DNA of 9,420 bases, from the NCBI GenBank assembly GCA_938016505.1, contig CALLWN010000220.1, forward strand, positions 1-9,420. Direction: 5' to 3'. The notes beneath the pieces were generated by a model. The model was given only the letters and a program-made list of their open reading frames with translations, was not told the DNA's origin and did not search any database. The position numbers were made by a program, and so were the translations under genes. Source of the DNA: an uncultured Sphingomonadaceae bacterium (GTDB taxonomy: Bacteria > Pseudomonadota > Alphaproteobacteria > Sphingomonadales > Sphingomonadaceae). Within the stretch, counting starts at the first letter, position 1; each line of letters opens with the position of its first letter. Of the stretch, positions 1 through 6,463 are shown in pieces.

Positions 1-1
1 C

Positions 2-367
2 CGGGCGCTCGGCGTGACCCTCTGCCTCGATGATTTCGGCTCCGGCTACGCCTCGATGGGGTTCCTGCGCCGCTACCCGTTCGACCGGCTCAAGATCGAT
101 CGCAGCCTCGTGGTGCAGGCGACCAAGGATCCGGCCTCCGAGGCGATGCTGCAGGCGAGCCTCGCGCTGGCACGGGTGCTCGGCATGACTGTCGTTGCCG
201 AGGGGATCGAGACACCGGCGCAGTGCGCTGCAATGCTGGAGGCCGGCTGCGACCTGCTCCAGGGATGGCTGTTTGCGCGCGAACTTTCCCCAGCCGAAGT
301 TGCGCGGCGGTGGTCGGAGGGTGCCGAAGGCCGTGCCTCAGCGGTTGTCATCAGCCCGCAGGGTTGA
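2..367 (+). CDS. EAL-domain cyclic-di-GMP phosphodiesterase, C-terminal part (5' truncated by window edge)
   Basis: The reading frame is open from the left edge (first full codon at position 2) to a TGA at 365-367, giving 121 visible residues. It is the second half of an EAL domain, the family that hydrolyses c-di-GMP to pGpG. Visible hallmarks are the metal-site loop DDFGSGYAS (visible residues 10-18), the lysine in LKIDRS, the glutamate in VVAEGIET, and the QGWLFAR strand near the end (QGYLFARP in most family members). All catalytic positions that can be seen are intact, so an active enzyme is plausible. The EAL signature itself and any N-terminal GGDEF, PAS or membrane part lie outside the window, so the full architecture is unknown. 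It is followed by a 117-base gap and then rpsB. I see no convincing terminator behind it. It could be a stand-alone gene or part of a GGDEF-EAL protein. Confidence 0.93.
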   Translation, partial: RALGVTLCLDDFGSGYASMGFLRRYPFDRLKIDRSLVVQATKDPASEAMLQASLALARVLGMTVVAEGIETPAQCAAMLEAGCDLLQGWLFARELSPAEVARRWSEGAEGRASAVVISPQG

Positions 368-392
368 CGGCGCCGCTCTGTCGCACTAGGCG
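364..392 (+). promoter_or_regulatory. Possible sigma-70-type promoter for rpsB
   Basis: TTGACG at 364-369 matches the -35 consensus in five of six bases. A 17-base spacer leads to TAGGCG at 387-392, a poor -10 match. The -35 box overlaps the stop codon of the EAL gene. Alphaproteobacterial promoters often have a good -35 and a degenerate -10, and a promoter is expected ahead of rpsB. This pair is the best one I see in the 117-base gap. A start site near 399 would give a leader of about 86 nt. The -10 is weak enough that this remains tentative. Confidence 0.3.
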
Positions 393-424
393 CAGCGCCA
401 TTCCAGTCGCTGGGGCGATATCCG

Positions 425-465
425 GTGTGCGGCGCTGAGGCCGTATTCCATCCAGCGGCGCACAC
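425..465 (+). promoter_or_regulatory. Strong stem-loop in the rpsB leader, candidate autoregulatory structure
   Basis: Bases 425-437 pair with 453-465 through 12 base pairs, interrupted only by one G-G mismatch (432/458). The 15-base loop (438-452) could close further by pairing 439-440 with 448-449. The structure ends seven bases before the GGAG of the rpsB ribosome binding site (473-476). No T-tract follows, so it does not look like an intrinsic terminator. In E. coli, S2 represses rpsB-tsf through a structured 5' leader. That this stem-loop does the same here is inference from its position. Confidence 0.5.
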
Positions 466-484
466 GCAAACCGGAGACTGACTG

Positions 485-1240
485 ATGACGACGCCAATCG
501 TGTCGATGCAGGCGCTTCTCGAGGCGGGCGCGCATTTCGGCCACCAGACCCACCGCTGGAATCCGAAGATGAAGCCTTACATCTTCGGCGAGCGAAACGG
601 TGTCCACATCCTCGACCTCTCGCAGACGGTCCCGCTGTTCGCGCGCGCCCTCGACTTTGTCAGGGCGACCGTGATGGCCGGCGGCAAGGTTCTGTTTGTG
701 GGCACCAAGCGCCAGGCCCAGGAGCCGATCGCCGAGGCTGCGCGCCGCTGCGGCCAGCATTTTGTCAACCATCGCTGGCTCGGTGGCACGCTCACCAACT
801 GGAAGACCATCTCGGCCTCGATCAAGCGCTTCAAGACTCTTGAAGAACAGCTGTCCGGCGACCTCCACGGCTTCACCAAGAAGGAAGTCCTCAAGATGAC
901 GCGCGAGCGTGACAAGTTCGAGGCGTCTCTCGGAGGGATCCGAGACATGAACGGTCTTCCCGACATCATGTTCGTGATCGACGTGAACAAGGAAGACCTG
1001 GCGATCAAGGAAGCCAATACGCTTGGCATCCCGGTCATTGCCGTGCTCGACTCCAACGTCGACCCAGCCAACATCGCCTTTCCGGTCCCCGGCAACGACG
1101 ACGCCGCGCGGGCGATCAAGCTTTACTGCGACGCGGTTGCCGACGCCGTGCTTGCCGGGCGGCAGGGCAACGCCATCGCCTCGGGCCATGATATCGGCGA
1201 GGCGATCGAGCCGCTTGCCGAGCCGGCGCTCGAAGCCTGA
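485..1240 (+). CDS. rpsB: 30S ribosomal protein S2
   Basis: This encodes a 251-residue protein, the usual bacterial S2 length of about 240-260. S2 sits on the back of the 30S subunit between head and body and helps recruit S1. Both classical family signatures are present: the N-terminal one ending in LLEAGAHFG (residues 11-19) and the second one running from P159 (PDIMFVIDV) to about P183. The highly conserved VGTKRQAQ and [12 protein letters not shown] stretches are also intact. The ATG at 485 is preceded by GGAG at 473-476 with eight bases of spacing, which supports this start. It is the first gene of the operon, after a structured leader. tsf follows 53 bases later, the near-universal rpsB-tsf pairing. 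Confidence 0.98.
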   Translation: MTTPIVSMQALLEAGAHFGHQTHRWNPKMKPYIFGERNGVHILDLSQTVPLFARALDFVRATVMAGGKVLFVGTKRQAQEPIAEAARRCGQHFVNHRWLGGTLTNWKTISASIKRFKTLEEQLSGDLHGFTKKEVLKMTRERDKFEASLGGIRDMNGLPDIMFVIDVNKEDLAIKEANTLGIPVIAVLDSNVDPANIAFPVPGNDDAARAIKLYCDAVADAVLAGRQGNAIASGHDIGEAIEPLAEPALEA

Positions 1241-1245
1241 ACGCC

Positions 1246-1266
1246 GGCCCGGGCGCCAACCGGGCC
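1246..1266 (+). promoter_or_regulatory. GC-rich hairpin between rpsB and tsf
   Basis: GGCCCGG at 1246-1252 pairs perfectly with CCGGGCC at 1260-1266, seven G-C pairs around a 7-base loop, starting five bases after the rpsB stop. There is no T-run after it (CAACTGCC follows), so full rho-independent termination is unlikely. E. coli also has a hairpin in the rpsB-tsf gap that partly attenuates transcription. This one may adjust tsf output relative to rpsB or protect mRNA 3' ends. Its function is inferred. Confidence 0.45.
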
Positions 1267-1293
1267 CAACTGCCTCTGATCGGAGAACGACCC

Positions 1294-2220
1294 ATGGCCG
1301 AGATCACTGCTGCGATGGTGAAGGAGCTGCGCGACCGCACCGGCGCCGGCATGATGGACTGCAAGAAGGCGCTCGCTGAAACCGGCGGGGATACCGAAAA
1401 GGCGATCGACTGGCTGCGCTCCAAGGGTCTTGCCGCCGCTGCCAAGAAGGCCGGCCGCACGGCTGCCGAAGGACTGGTCGGCGTGCGCGTCGAGGGCCGC
1501 TGCGGTGTGGCGGTCGAGGTCAATTCCGAGACCGACTTCGTTGCCAAGATCGACCGCTTCCAGGATTTCGCCCGGGCGGCGCTTGCCGCGGCGCTCGACG
1601 CTGGTCCCGACGTCGATGCGATCCTGGCCAGGCCAAGCCCTGCGGGCGATGGCACGCTTGCCGATGTGCTCGCCAGCAACGTCGCGACCATCGGCGAGAA
1701 CCAGACCCTGCGCCGCGCCGCACGTCTCGAGGTTGGCCAGGGAATGGTGTTTCCCTATGTCCACAACGCGATCGCCGATGGCCTCGGCAAGATCGGCGTG
1801 CTGGTGGCGCTTGAAAGCGAGGCCCCGGCCGAACTTCTGGCCGATCTCGGCAAGCAGCTTGCGCTCCACATCGCCTGGGCGAACCCCATGGCACTCGCGC
1901 CCGAAGATGTGGACCCCGCACTCGTCGAGCGCGAGCGTCAGGTAGCCGAAGCCAAGGCGGCGGAAAGTGGCAAGCCGGCAGATATTGTCGCCCGCATGGT
2001 CGAGGGTGCAGTGCGCAAGTTCGCGGGTGACAACGCCCTGATGACACAGGCTTTCCTCGGCGACAGCAAGACCAGGGTCGCCGATGTCGTGGCAAAGGCG
2101 GCAAAGGCGTCCGGAACCGAAATCCGGCTCGCCGGCTTTGTCCGGTTCCAGCTGGGCGAGGGGATCGAGAAGGCCGAGACCGACTTTGCAGCGGAGGTTG
2201 CTGCCGCGGCGGGGGTCTGA
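1294..2220 (+). CDS. tsf: Translation elongation factor Ts
   Basis: This encodes a 308-residue protein in the bacterial EF-Ts range (283 in E. coli). EF-Ts is the cytoplasmic nucleotide exchange factor that releases GDP from EF-Tu. Both family signatures are visible: [16 protein letters not shown] at residues 12-27 in the N-terminal UBA-like domain, and [11 protein letters not shown] at residues 75-85, which includes the TDFV motif that contacts EF-Tu. Further on come the dimerisation core and the ESGKP segment followed by MVEGAVRKF, equivalent to the KIVEGRL region of other EF-Ts proteins. The start has GGAGAA at 1282-1287 ahead of the ATG. It lies downstream of rpsB and is probably co-transcribed with it. 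The 86-base spacer after it is wider than others in the cluster. Confidence 0.98.
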   Translation: MAEITAAMVKELRDRTGAGMMDCKKALAETGGDTEKAIDWLRSKGLAAAAKKAGRTAAEGLVGVRVEGRCGVAVEVNSETDFVAKIDRFQDFARAALAAALDAGPDVDAILARPSPAGDGTLADVLASNVATIGENQTLRRAARLEVGQGMVFPYVHNAIADGLGKIGVLVALESEAPAELLADLGKQLALHIAWANPMALAPEDVDPALVERERQVAEAKAAESGKPADIVARMVEGAVRKFAGDNALMTQAFLGDSKTRVADVVAKAAKASGTEIRLAGFVRFQLGEGIEKAETDFAAEVAAAAGV

Positions 2221-2295
2221 CCGGCGGAGCGGGCTTTGCAGCGGCGTGTCGTGGCGCTAAGCGCGTCGCGATGAAGCAGGTGGCCGTGGCACAGG

Positions 2296-2300
2296 AAGGA
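2296..2300 (+). promoter_or_regulatory. Ribosome binding site that decides the pyrH start
   Basis: AAGGA lies six bases before the ATG at 2307. The alternative in-frame ATG at 2271 is preceded by GCGCGTCGCG with no purine-rich match, so this site favours the shorter protein. Confidence 0.7.
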
Positions 2301-2306
2301 CCAGCG

Positions 2307-3032
2307 ATGATCGCCCGGCCGGCCTACCGGCGGATCCTCCTCAAGCTGTCCGGCGAGGCGCTGATGGGGTCTGACCCGTTCGGCATCGACCCGGACGCCA
2401 CTGCGCGCATCGCCGCCGAGATCGCTTCCGCGCGCGCGGCAGGGCATGAGCTCTGCCTGGTTGTCGGCGGCGGCAACATCTTTCGCGGTCTTGCCGCCGC
2501 GGCGCGGGGCTTCGACAGGGCCTCCGCCGATTACATGGGGATGCTCGCAACCGTGATGAACGCGCTTGCGCTTCAGAACGCGCTCGAACGCCAGGGCGTG
2601 GCGACGCGCGTGCAGTCGGCGATCCCGATGGCGAGCGTGTGCGAACCCTATATTCGCCGCCGCGCCGCCCGTCACATGGAGAAGGGGCGGATCGTCATCT
2701 TTGCTGCCGGGACCGGCAACCCCTTTTTCACGACCGATACGGCAGCAGCGCTGAGGGCTGCCGAAATGGGGTGCGATGCGCTCTTCAAGGGCACGTCGGT
2801 CGATGGCATCTACGCCAGCGATCCCAAGCTCAACCCCGGTGCCGAGCGATACCCGGTCATCAGCTTCGACAAGGTGCTCAACGACAATCTGAAGGTGATG
2901 GACTCCACTGCAGTCGCCCTGTGCCGGGACAATGGGATTCCGATCATCGTGTTCAATGTCCGCGAGCCTGGCAATCTGGCGCGCGTCCTGGCCGGCGAGG
3001 GTCGTGCAACCCTCGTCAGCGAGGCGGCCTGA
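2307..3032 (+). CDS. pyrH: Uridylate (UMP) kinase
   Basis: This encodes a 241-residue cytoplasmic kinase that phosphorylates UMP to UDP with ATP. It belongs to the bacterial hexameric amino-acid-kinase fold family, usually activated by GTP and inhibited by UTP. Visible motifs are KLSGE with K13 near the N-terminus, the GGGN loop (54-57), DYMGM (75-79), the [10 protein letters not shown] nucleotide-binding segment, [14 protein letters not shown], and VMDSTA. I chose the ATG at 2307 because AAGGA (2296-2300) sits six bases before it and the protein then begins just before the family's usual first strand (RILLKLSGE). An in-frame ATG at 2271 would add 12 residues but has no ribosome binding site. 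frr starts 11 bases after the stop, fitting the conserved tsf-pyrH-frr order. Confidence 0.97.
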   Translation: MIARPAYRRILLKLSGEALMGSDPFGIDPDATARIAAEIASARAAGHELCLVVGGGNIFRGLAAAARGFDRASADYMGMLATVMNALALQNALERQGVATRVQSAIPMASVCEPYIRRRAARHMEKGRIVIFAAGTGNPFFTTDTAAALRAAEMGCDALFKGTSVDGIYASDPKLNPGAERYPVISFDKVLNDNLKVMDSTAVALCRDNGIPIIVFNVREPGNLARVLAGEGRATLVSEAA

Positions 3033-3034
3033 AA

Positions 3035-3040
3035 GGGGGG
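3035..3040 (+). promoter_or_regulatory. Ribosome binding site of frr
   Basis: Six G residues preceded by AAA lie three bases before the ATG at 3044. This is the only purine-rich stretch in the 11-base pyrH-frr gap. It fixes the frr start, although the frame stays open far upstream inside pyrH. Confidence 0.6.
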
Positions 3041-3043
3041 CGA

Positions 3044-3613
3044 ATGGCGGAATTCGACAGCGGTGCAACGCTTGCCGATCTTGAGCGGCGGATGAAGGGT
3101 GCGGTCGAGACGCTGCGCCACGATCTGGCAGGTCTGAGGACCGGTCGGGCCTCGGCGGCGCTGCTCGATCCCGTAACGGTTGAAGTCTATGGCAGCGCGA
3201 TGCCATTGAACCAGCTGGCGACGGTGACTGCGCCCGAGCCGCGGATGCTTTCCGTGCAGGTGTGGGACCGCAGCAACGTCCAGCCGGTCGAGAAGGCGAT
3301 CCGCGCTGCCGGTCTTGGTCTCAACCCCATCGTCGAGGGCCAGACGCTGAGGCTTCCCATTCCCGACCTGACCGAGGAGCGACGCCGGGAACTGGCGAAA
3401 CTTGCGACCCAATATGCCGAGAAGGCGCGGGTGGCCGTGCGCAATGTGCGGCGTGACGGGATGGACGCGCTGAAGGCGGCCGAAAAGAAGGGAAAGATTT
3501 CCCAGGATGAACAGAAGCGGCTGGAAGCGGAGGTCCAGAAGCTGACCGACCGCCACATCGGCGAGGCCGACCGGGCTGCCGAGGCCAAGGAGAAGGAGAT
3601 CCTCGGCAGGTGA
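3044..3613 (+). CDS. frr: Ribosome recycling factor
   Basis: This encodes 189 residues, close to the 185 usual for RRF. RRF acts with EF-G in the cytoplasm to split the post-termination ribosome and release mRNA and tRNA. It has the expected design: an N-terminal helix with [21 protein letters not shown], the small beta domain ([24 protein letters not shown]), and the long C-terminal helices of domain I with [13 protein letters not shown] and the Lys/Glu-rich [23 protein letters not shown]. The VRNVRR arginines contact rRNA in known structures. The reading frame continues upstream without a stop inside pyrH. The true start is the ATG after the AAAGGGGGG site, which gives the canonical N-terminus. 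The segment after its stop (3614-3743) is unusually palindromic. Confidence 0.97.
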   Translation: MAEFDSGATLADLERRMKGAVETLRHDLAGLRTGRASAALLDPVTVEVYGSAMPLNQLATVTAPEPRMLSVQVWDRSNVQPVEKAIRAAGLGLNPIVEGQTLRLPIPDLTEERRRELAKLATQYAEKARVAVRNVRRDGMDALKAAEKKGKISQDEQKRLEAEVQKLTDRHIGEADRAAEAKEKEILGR

Positions 3614-3743
3614 GCGCAAGTCCGACAGGTTGGGCCTGCCCATGCCAGCCTCCGACGTGCCCGGCGTGGTGAAATGGTGGCCACCTGCCGGCAGGACTCC
3701 TGTGGCTGATCCGGTCGCCGACCGGAGCCACGCCAGCCTGCCA
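3614..3743 (+). other. Palindrome-rich frr-uppS spacer (or N-terminal extension of uppS)
   Basis: These 130 bases hold several strong inverted repeats: GGTGGCCACC at 3676-3685, CCTGCCGGCAGG at 3684-3695, and a long hairpin at 3702-3731. In the hairpin GTGGCT (3702-3707) pairs with AGCCAC (3726-3731) and CCGGTC (3711-3716) pairs with GACCGG (3720-3725), giving 12 pairs with a 3-base bulge and a 3-base loop. No T-tract follows. The uppS frame is open through here, with an ATG at 3642 and a TTG at 3630, so it could instead encode 34 extra residues. Roughly three quarters of codons in that stretch end in G or C, against nearly nine tenths just after 3744, which argues mildly for non-coding. I see no clear ribosome binding site for any of the candidate starts. 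Confidence 0.5.
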
Positions 3744-4481
3744 ATGGTCGGCGCGGCCGGGTTGGCGCCCGCCGATCCCGTCGCGGGCGCGCCCGGTCAT
3801 GTCGCGATCATCATGGATGGCAACGGGCGCTGGGCGAAGGCGCGCCGCCTTCCGCGGATCGCCGGCCACCGCGCCGGGGTGGAGGCCGTCCGTCGGGTCG
3901 TGAAGGCCGCGCCACGTCTCGGCATCGGAACACTGACCCTCTATGCCTTCTCCTCGGAGAACTGGCGCCGGCCACCCGAGGAGGTCTCGGATCTCATGGG
4001 GCTCCTCCTGCAGCATATCCGTTCCGAGATCGACGAGCTGGACGAGACGGGCGTCCGGCTCGGCTTCATCGGCGAGTGGCGCGCGCTGCGGGCAGACATC
4101 GTCGCCGAGCTTGAACGGGCTCGTCAACGCACCGCGCGCAACAGCAAGCTCAATCTCGTCGTTGCGCTCAACTATGGCGCGCACGACGAAATGGTGCGCG
4201 CGGTGAGGCGGCTTGCTGCCGAAGTCGGGGCCGGCCAGCGCGACGCGTCGACAATCTCGGCAGCGGATATCGAGGCTGCGCTTGATACAGCTTCGTTTGC
4301 ACCGGTCGATCTCATCATCCGCTCGTCGGGCGAGGTCAGGCTTTCCAACTTCCTGCTCTGGCAGGCGGCCTATGCCGAGCTGTGGTTCACCCCAGTGCTG
4401 TGGCCGGATTTCGACGAAGCCGTGCTGCGCCAGGCGACCGAGGCGTTCGCAAGGCGGGAGCGGCGCTTTGGCGGGCGCTGA
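3744..4481 (+). CDS. uppS: Undecaprenyl diphosphate synthase (cis-prenyltransferase, isoprenyl transferase)
   Basis: This membrane-associated enzyme adds eight IPP units in cis to farnesyl diphosphate, making the C55 carrier for peptidoglycan and O-antigen. The catalytic motif HVAIIMDGNGRWAK places the essential Asp at residue 25, followed by GHRAG, TLYAFSSENWRRP, and the C-terminal RSSGEVRLSNFLLWQAAYAELWF. Here R193, R199, S201 and E212 line up one position off E. coli R194, R200, S202 and E213. I chose the ATG at 3744 because it gives 245 residues and the E. coli-like position of the Asp. The ATG at 3642 would give 279 residues, and a TTG at 3630 is also open. None of these has a good ribosome binding site, so the start is uncertain while the identity is not. 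cdsA begins four bases after the stop, suggesting translational coupling. Confidence 0.95.
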   Translation: MVGAAGLAPADPVAGAPGHVAIIMDGNGRWAKARRLPRIAGHRAGVEAVRRVVKAAPRLGIGTLTLYAFSSENWRRPPEEVSDLMGLLLQHIRSEIDELDETGVRLGFIGEWRALRADIVAELERARQRTARNSKLNLVVALNYGAHDEMVRAVRRLAAEVGAGQRDASTISAADIEAALDTASFAPVDLIIRSSGEVRLSNFLLWQAAYAELWFTPVLWPDFDEAVLRQATEAFARRERRFGGR

Positions 4482-4485
4482 ACCG

Positions 4486-5304
4486 ATGGCGGCGAAACCG
4501 GCGGGCGGGCTCGTGACCCGCATCGTCGCCGGTGCCCTGCTGGCGGCGATTGCCGGTGCTGCGGCGTGGGCGGGCGGTCATGCCTTCGCGGCGCTGGTGA
4601 TGCTCGTCATCGTGATCGGCCGGTGGGAATGGGGCGACCTGGTCGCGGAATGGCGGCTCCATCGGCTCCTTCAGATGCTCATGCTTCCTGCTGTGGTCTT
4701 CGTCACGCTCGTGCGGGATGCGCTGCACGGGCTCGTGGCGCTTGCCGTGTTGCTGTTCGGCACTGCAGTCTGGCGTCTGGCCGATGTCCCGCAGGTTCGC
4801 GCCGGGTGGCGTGCATCCCTTGCCGGCTCGCTCTATGTCGGCCTCCCCGCGGTCGCACTGGTTGCCCTGCGCGACCGCCCCGACGGGTTGCCGCTTCTCG
4901 CCTTCGTGCTCGGAACCGTCTGGGCAACCGACATCTTCGCCTTCTTCGCCGGCCGCGCCATTGGCGGGCCGAAGCTCGCGCCAGCGATCAGCCCCGGCAA
5001 GACCTGGGCGGGGCTTGCCGGCGGCGTTGCGGCGGCGGCGTTGTTCGGCGCCCTCCTCGCCCGCTTGGCCGACTGGAACCCGGCGATGACGGCGCTCGCC
5101 GCAGCGGTGCTCGCCGTGGTTGCGCAGGGCGGCGACCTCTTCGAGAGCTGGATGAAGCGGCGCGCCAGCGTGAAGGACAGTGGCACGCTGATACCGGGCC
5201 ATGGTGGGATTCTCGACCGGGTCGACGGGCTCATTCCGGTCTCGGTTGTGGTCGGCGCGGCCGTTCTTGGAGCCGGGTTGGGACCTGGGGGAGGTCCGCG
5301 ATGA
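4486..5304 (+). CDS. cdsA: Phosphatidate cytidylyltransferase (CDP-diglyceride synthase)
   Basis: This is a 272-residue polytopic inner-membrane enzyme that joins CTP and phosphatidic acid to CDP-diacylglycerol, the precursor of all major phospholipids. Hydrophobic segments occupy most of the chain, starting with LVTRIVAGALLAAIAGAAAW at residues 9-28. The family signature is complete at residues 221-247 near the C-terminus: it starts at S221 (SWMKRR), includes K230 and D231, then PGHGG and ends in DRVD. The Asp and Lys residues there are the metal- and substrate-binding set. Length is slightly below the 285 of E. coli. The start lies four bases after the uppS stop, with no strong ribosome binding site of its own, so coupling with uppS is likely. 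Its stop overlaps the dxr start as ATGA. The frame is open further upstream inside uppS, which I treat as shadow. Confidence 0.96.
   Translation: MAAKPAGGLVTRIVAGALLAAIAGAAAWAGGHAFAALVMLVIVIGRWEWGDLVAEWRLHRLLQMLMLPAVVFVTLVRDALHGLVALAVLLFGTAVWRLADVPQVRAGWRASLAGSLYVGLPAVALVALRDRPDGLPLLAFVLGTVWATDIFAFFAGRAIGGPKLAPAISPGKTWAGLAGGVAAAALFGALLARLADWNPAMTALAAAVLAVVAQGGDLFESWMKRRASVKDSGTLIPGHGGILDRVDGLIPVSVVVGAAVLGAGLGPGGGPR
5281..5297 (+). promoter_or_regulatory. Hairpin containing the dxr ribosome binding site
   Basis: GGACCT (5281-5286) pairs perfectly with AGGTCC (5292-5297) around a GGGGG loop. The dxr Shine-Dalgarno sequence GGGGGAGG (5287-5294) lies in this loop and the 3' arm, six bases before the ATG at 5301. 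The cdsA coding region runs through it, so a ribosome finishing cdsA would melt the hairpin and free the site. That points to translational coupling. The pairing is seen; the regulatory role is inferred. Confidence 0.5.
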
Positions 5305-6455
5305 AGGCGATTACGCTCCTTGGTGCAACGGGTTCGATCGGGACTTCGACGCTCGACCTCGTGGCCCGCAATCCCGACCGCTTCAGCGTCCATGCCGTTG
5401 CCGCCGGGCGGGACTGGGCGCGGCTCGCCGAGGTCGCGCGGGCAAGCGCGGCCCGCATCGCCGTCATTGCTGACGAGGCGGGCTATGCCCCGCTTGCCGA
5501 GGCGCTCGCGGGCACCGGGATCGAGGTGCGCGCCGGTGCGGCGGCCATGGTCGCCACTTCGGCAGAGCCGGTTGATGTGCTGGTCGCAGCGATCGTCGGC
5601 GCTGCCGGTCTCGCGCCGACGCTGGCAGCGCTCGAGGCAGGCACCACGGTCGCGCTCGCGAACAAGGAAGCCCTCATCTGCGCCGGAGACGTGATGAAGG
5701 CGGCAGCGCGGCGGTCGGGCGCGCGGATCCTTCCCGTTGACAGCGAGCACAACGCGATCTTCCAGGTGCTCGAAGATGTGGAGCGGATCTCCCGGATCGT
5801 GCTGACGGCCAGCGGCGGGCCGTTCCGGTCACGCAGCAGGGACGAGATGGCGGGCGTCACGCCGGCCGAGGCTGTGAGGCACCCCAACTGGTCGATGGGC
5901 GCCAAGATCTCGGTCGATTCGGCAACGCTCATGAACAAGGGCCTGGAGCTCATCGAGGCCCATCATCTCTTCGATGTCGGTGCCGATCGGCTCGGCGTGC
6001 TGGTGCACCCCCAGAGCCTGGTTCATGGCCTTGTCGAATATGTCGACGGCTCCGTGCTCGCCCAGCTCGGACCTGCCGACATGCGCGTTCCCATCGCCCA
6101 TGCGCTGGCATGGCCGGAGCGCATCCCGACTCCAGTCAAGCGGCTCGATCTGGCCTCGGCGTCGCGGCTGGATTTCGAGGAGCCGGATCGCGAGCGCTTT
6201 CCCGCGCTGGCGCTTGCCGAGGCAGCGCTTGCAGCGGGTGGCTGCCGCCCCTGTGTGCTCTCGGCCGCCAACGAAGTGGCGGTCGGCGCCTTTCTCGAGG
6301 GCCGGATCGGCTTCCTCGAGATCGCCGAGGTGGTGGCGGAAACGCTGGATGCGCTGCCGGCAGCCCCCGTGACGACCCTTGCCGAAGTCGCAGCTGCCGA
6401 TGCCGAGGCCCGGGCGCGGGCCCATTCATTCGCTGCTCATCGCGCGCGCCGATAG
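5301..6455 (+). CDS. dxr: 1-deoxy-D-xylulose 5-phosphate reductoisomerase
   Basis: This encodes a 384-residue cytoplasmic enzyme that converts DXP to 2-C-methyl-D-erythritol 4-phosphate with NADPH, the committed step of the MEP isoprenoid pathway and the target of fosmidomycin. Motifs in order: the NADPH-binding GATGSIG (8-14), ALANKEALI (118-126), the metal-site PVDSEHNAIFQ with D147 and E149, SGGPFR (171-176), HPNWSMGAKISVDSATLMNKGLE with H194, W197 and the third metal ligand E216, and a C-terminal helical domain containing the AANEVAV motif. The metal ligands correspond to E. coli D150, E152 and E231. All key residues are present. The start overlaps the cdsA stop (ATGA at 5301-5304) and has a strong Shine-Dalgarno sequence. 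Its product feeds IPP to uppS upstream in the same operon. The frame extends upstream through cdsA, but that part is shadow. Confidence 0.98.
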   Translation: MKAITLLGATGSIGTSTLDLVARNPDRFSVHAVAAGRDWARLAEVARASAARIAVIADEAGYAPLAEALAGTGIEVRAGAAAMVATSAEPVDVLVAAIVGAAGLAPTLAALEAGTTVALANKEALICAGDVMKAAARRSGARILPVDSEHNAIFQVLEDVERISRIVLTASGGPFRSRSRDEMAGVTPAEAVRHPNWSMGAKISVDSATLMNKGLELIEAHHLFDVGADRLGVLVHPQSLVHGLVEYVDGSVLAQLGPADMRVPIAHALAWPERIPTPVKRLDLASASRLDFEEPDRERFPALALAEAALAAGGCRPCVLSAANEVAVGAFLEGRIGFLEIAEVVAETLDALPAAPVTTLAEVAAADAEARARAHSFAAHRARR

Positions 6456-6463
6456 GACCGGGG

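Noticed and set aside
369..399. Terminator hairpin after the EAL gene
   Set aside because: GGCGC (369-373) can pair with GCGCC (395-399), but the stem is short with a mismatch and a long loop, and only ATTCC follows. It also conflicts with the candidate promoter.
386..1189. Minus-strand open frame of 267 codons opposite rpsB
   Set aside because: It is the exact antisense shadow of rpsB. The start-side extension into the leader carries no recognisable protein motif.
2221..2306. Possible internal promoter or terminator between tsf and pyrH
   Set aside because: TTGCAG at 2236-2241 could be a -35, but nothing resembling a -10 lies 16-18 bases on. GCGC-TAA-GCGC at 2254-2264 is only a 4-bp stem with no T-tract. 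I see only a spacer with the pyrH ribosome binding site at its end.
1938..3206. Minus-strand open frame of 422 codons opposite tsf-pyrH-frr
   Set aside because: It lies wholly antisense to three well-identified essential genes. Its composition is the Arg/Pro/Ala/His-rich pattern produced by reading high-GC genes backwards, and no known motif is visible.
3321..4523. Minus-strand open frame of 400 codons opposite frr-uppS
   Set aside because: It is antisense to frr and uppS, low in complexity with many Arg, Gly and Pro, and has no recognisable domain. It is explained by strong G/C third-position bias on the + strand.
4566..5300. The dxr frame extended upstream through cdsA as a possible fusion protein
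   Set aside because: The upstream translation is Arg/Ala/Gly-rich nonsense overlapping the clear CdsA frame. dxr has its own Shine-Dalgarno sequence and an ATG that gives the canonical N-terminus with GATGSIG at residues 8-14.
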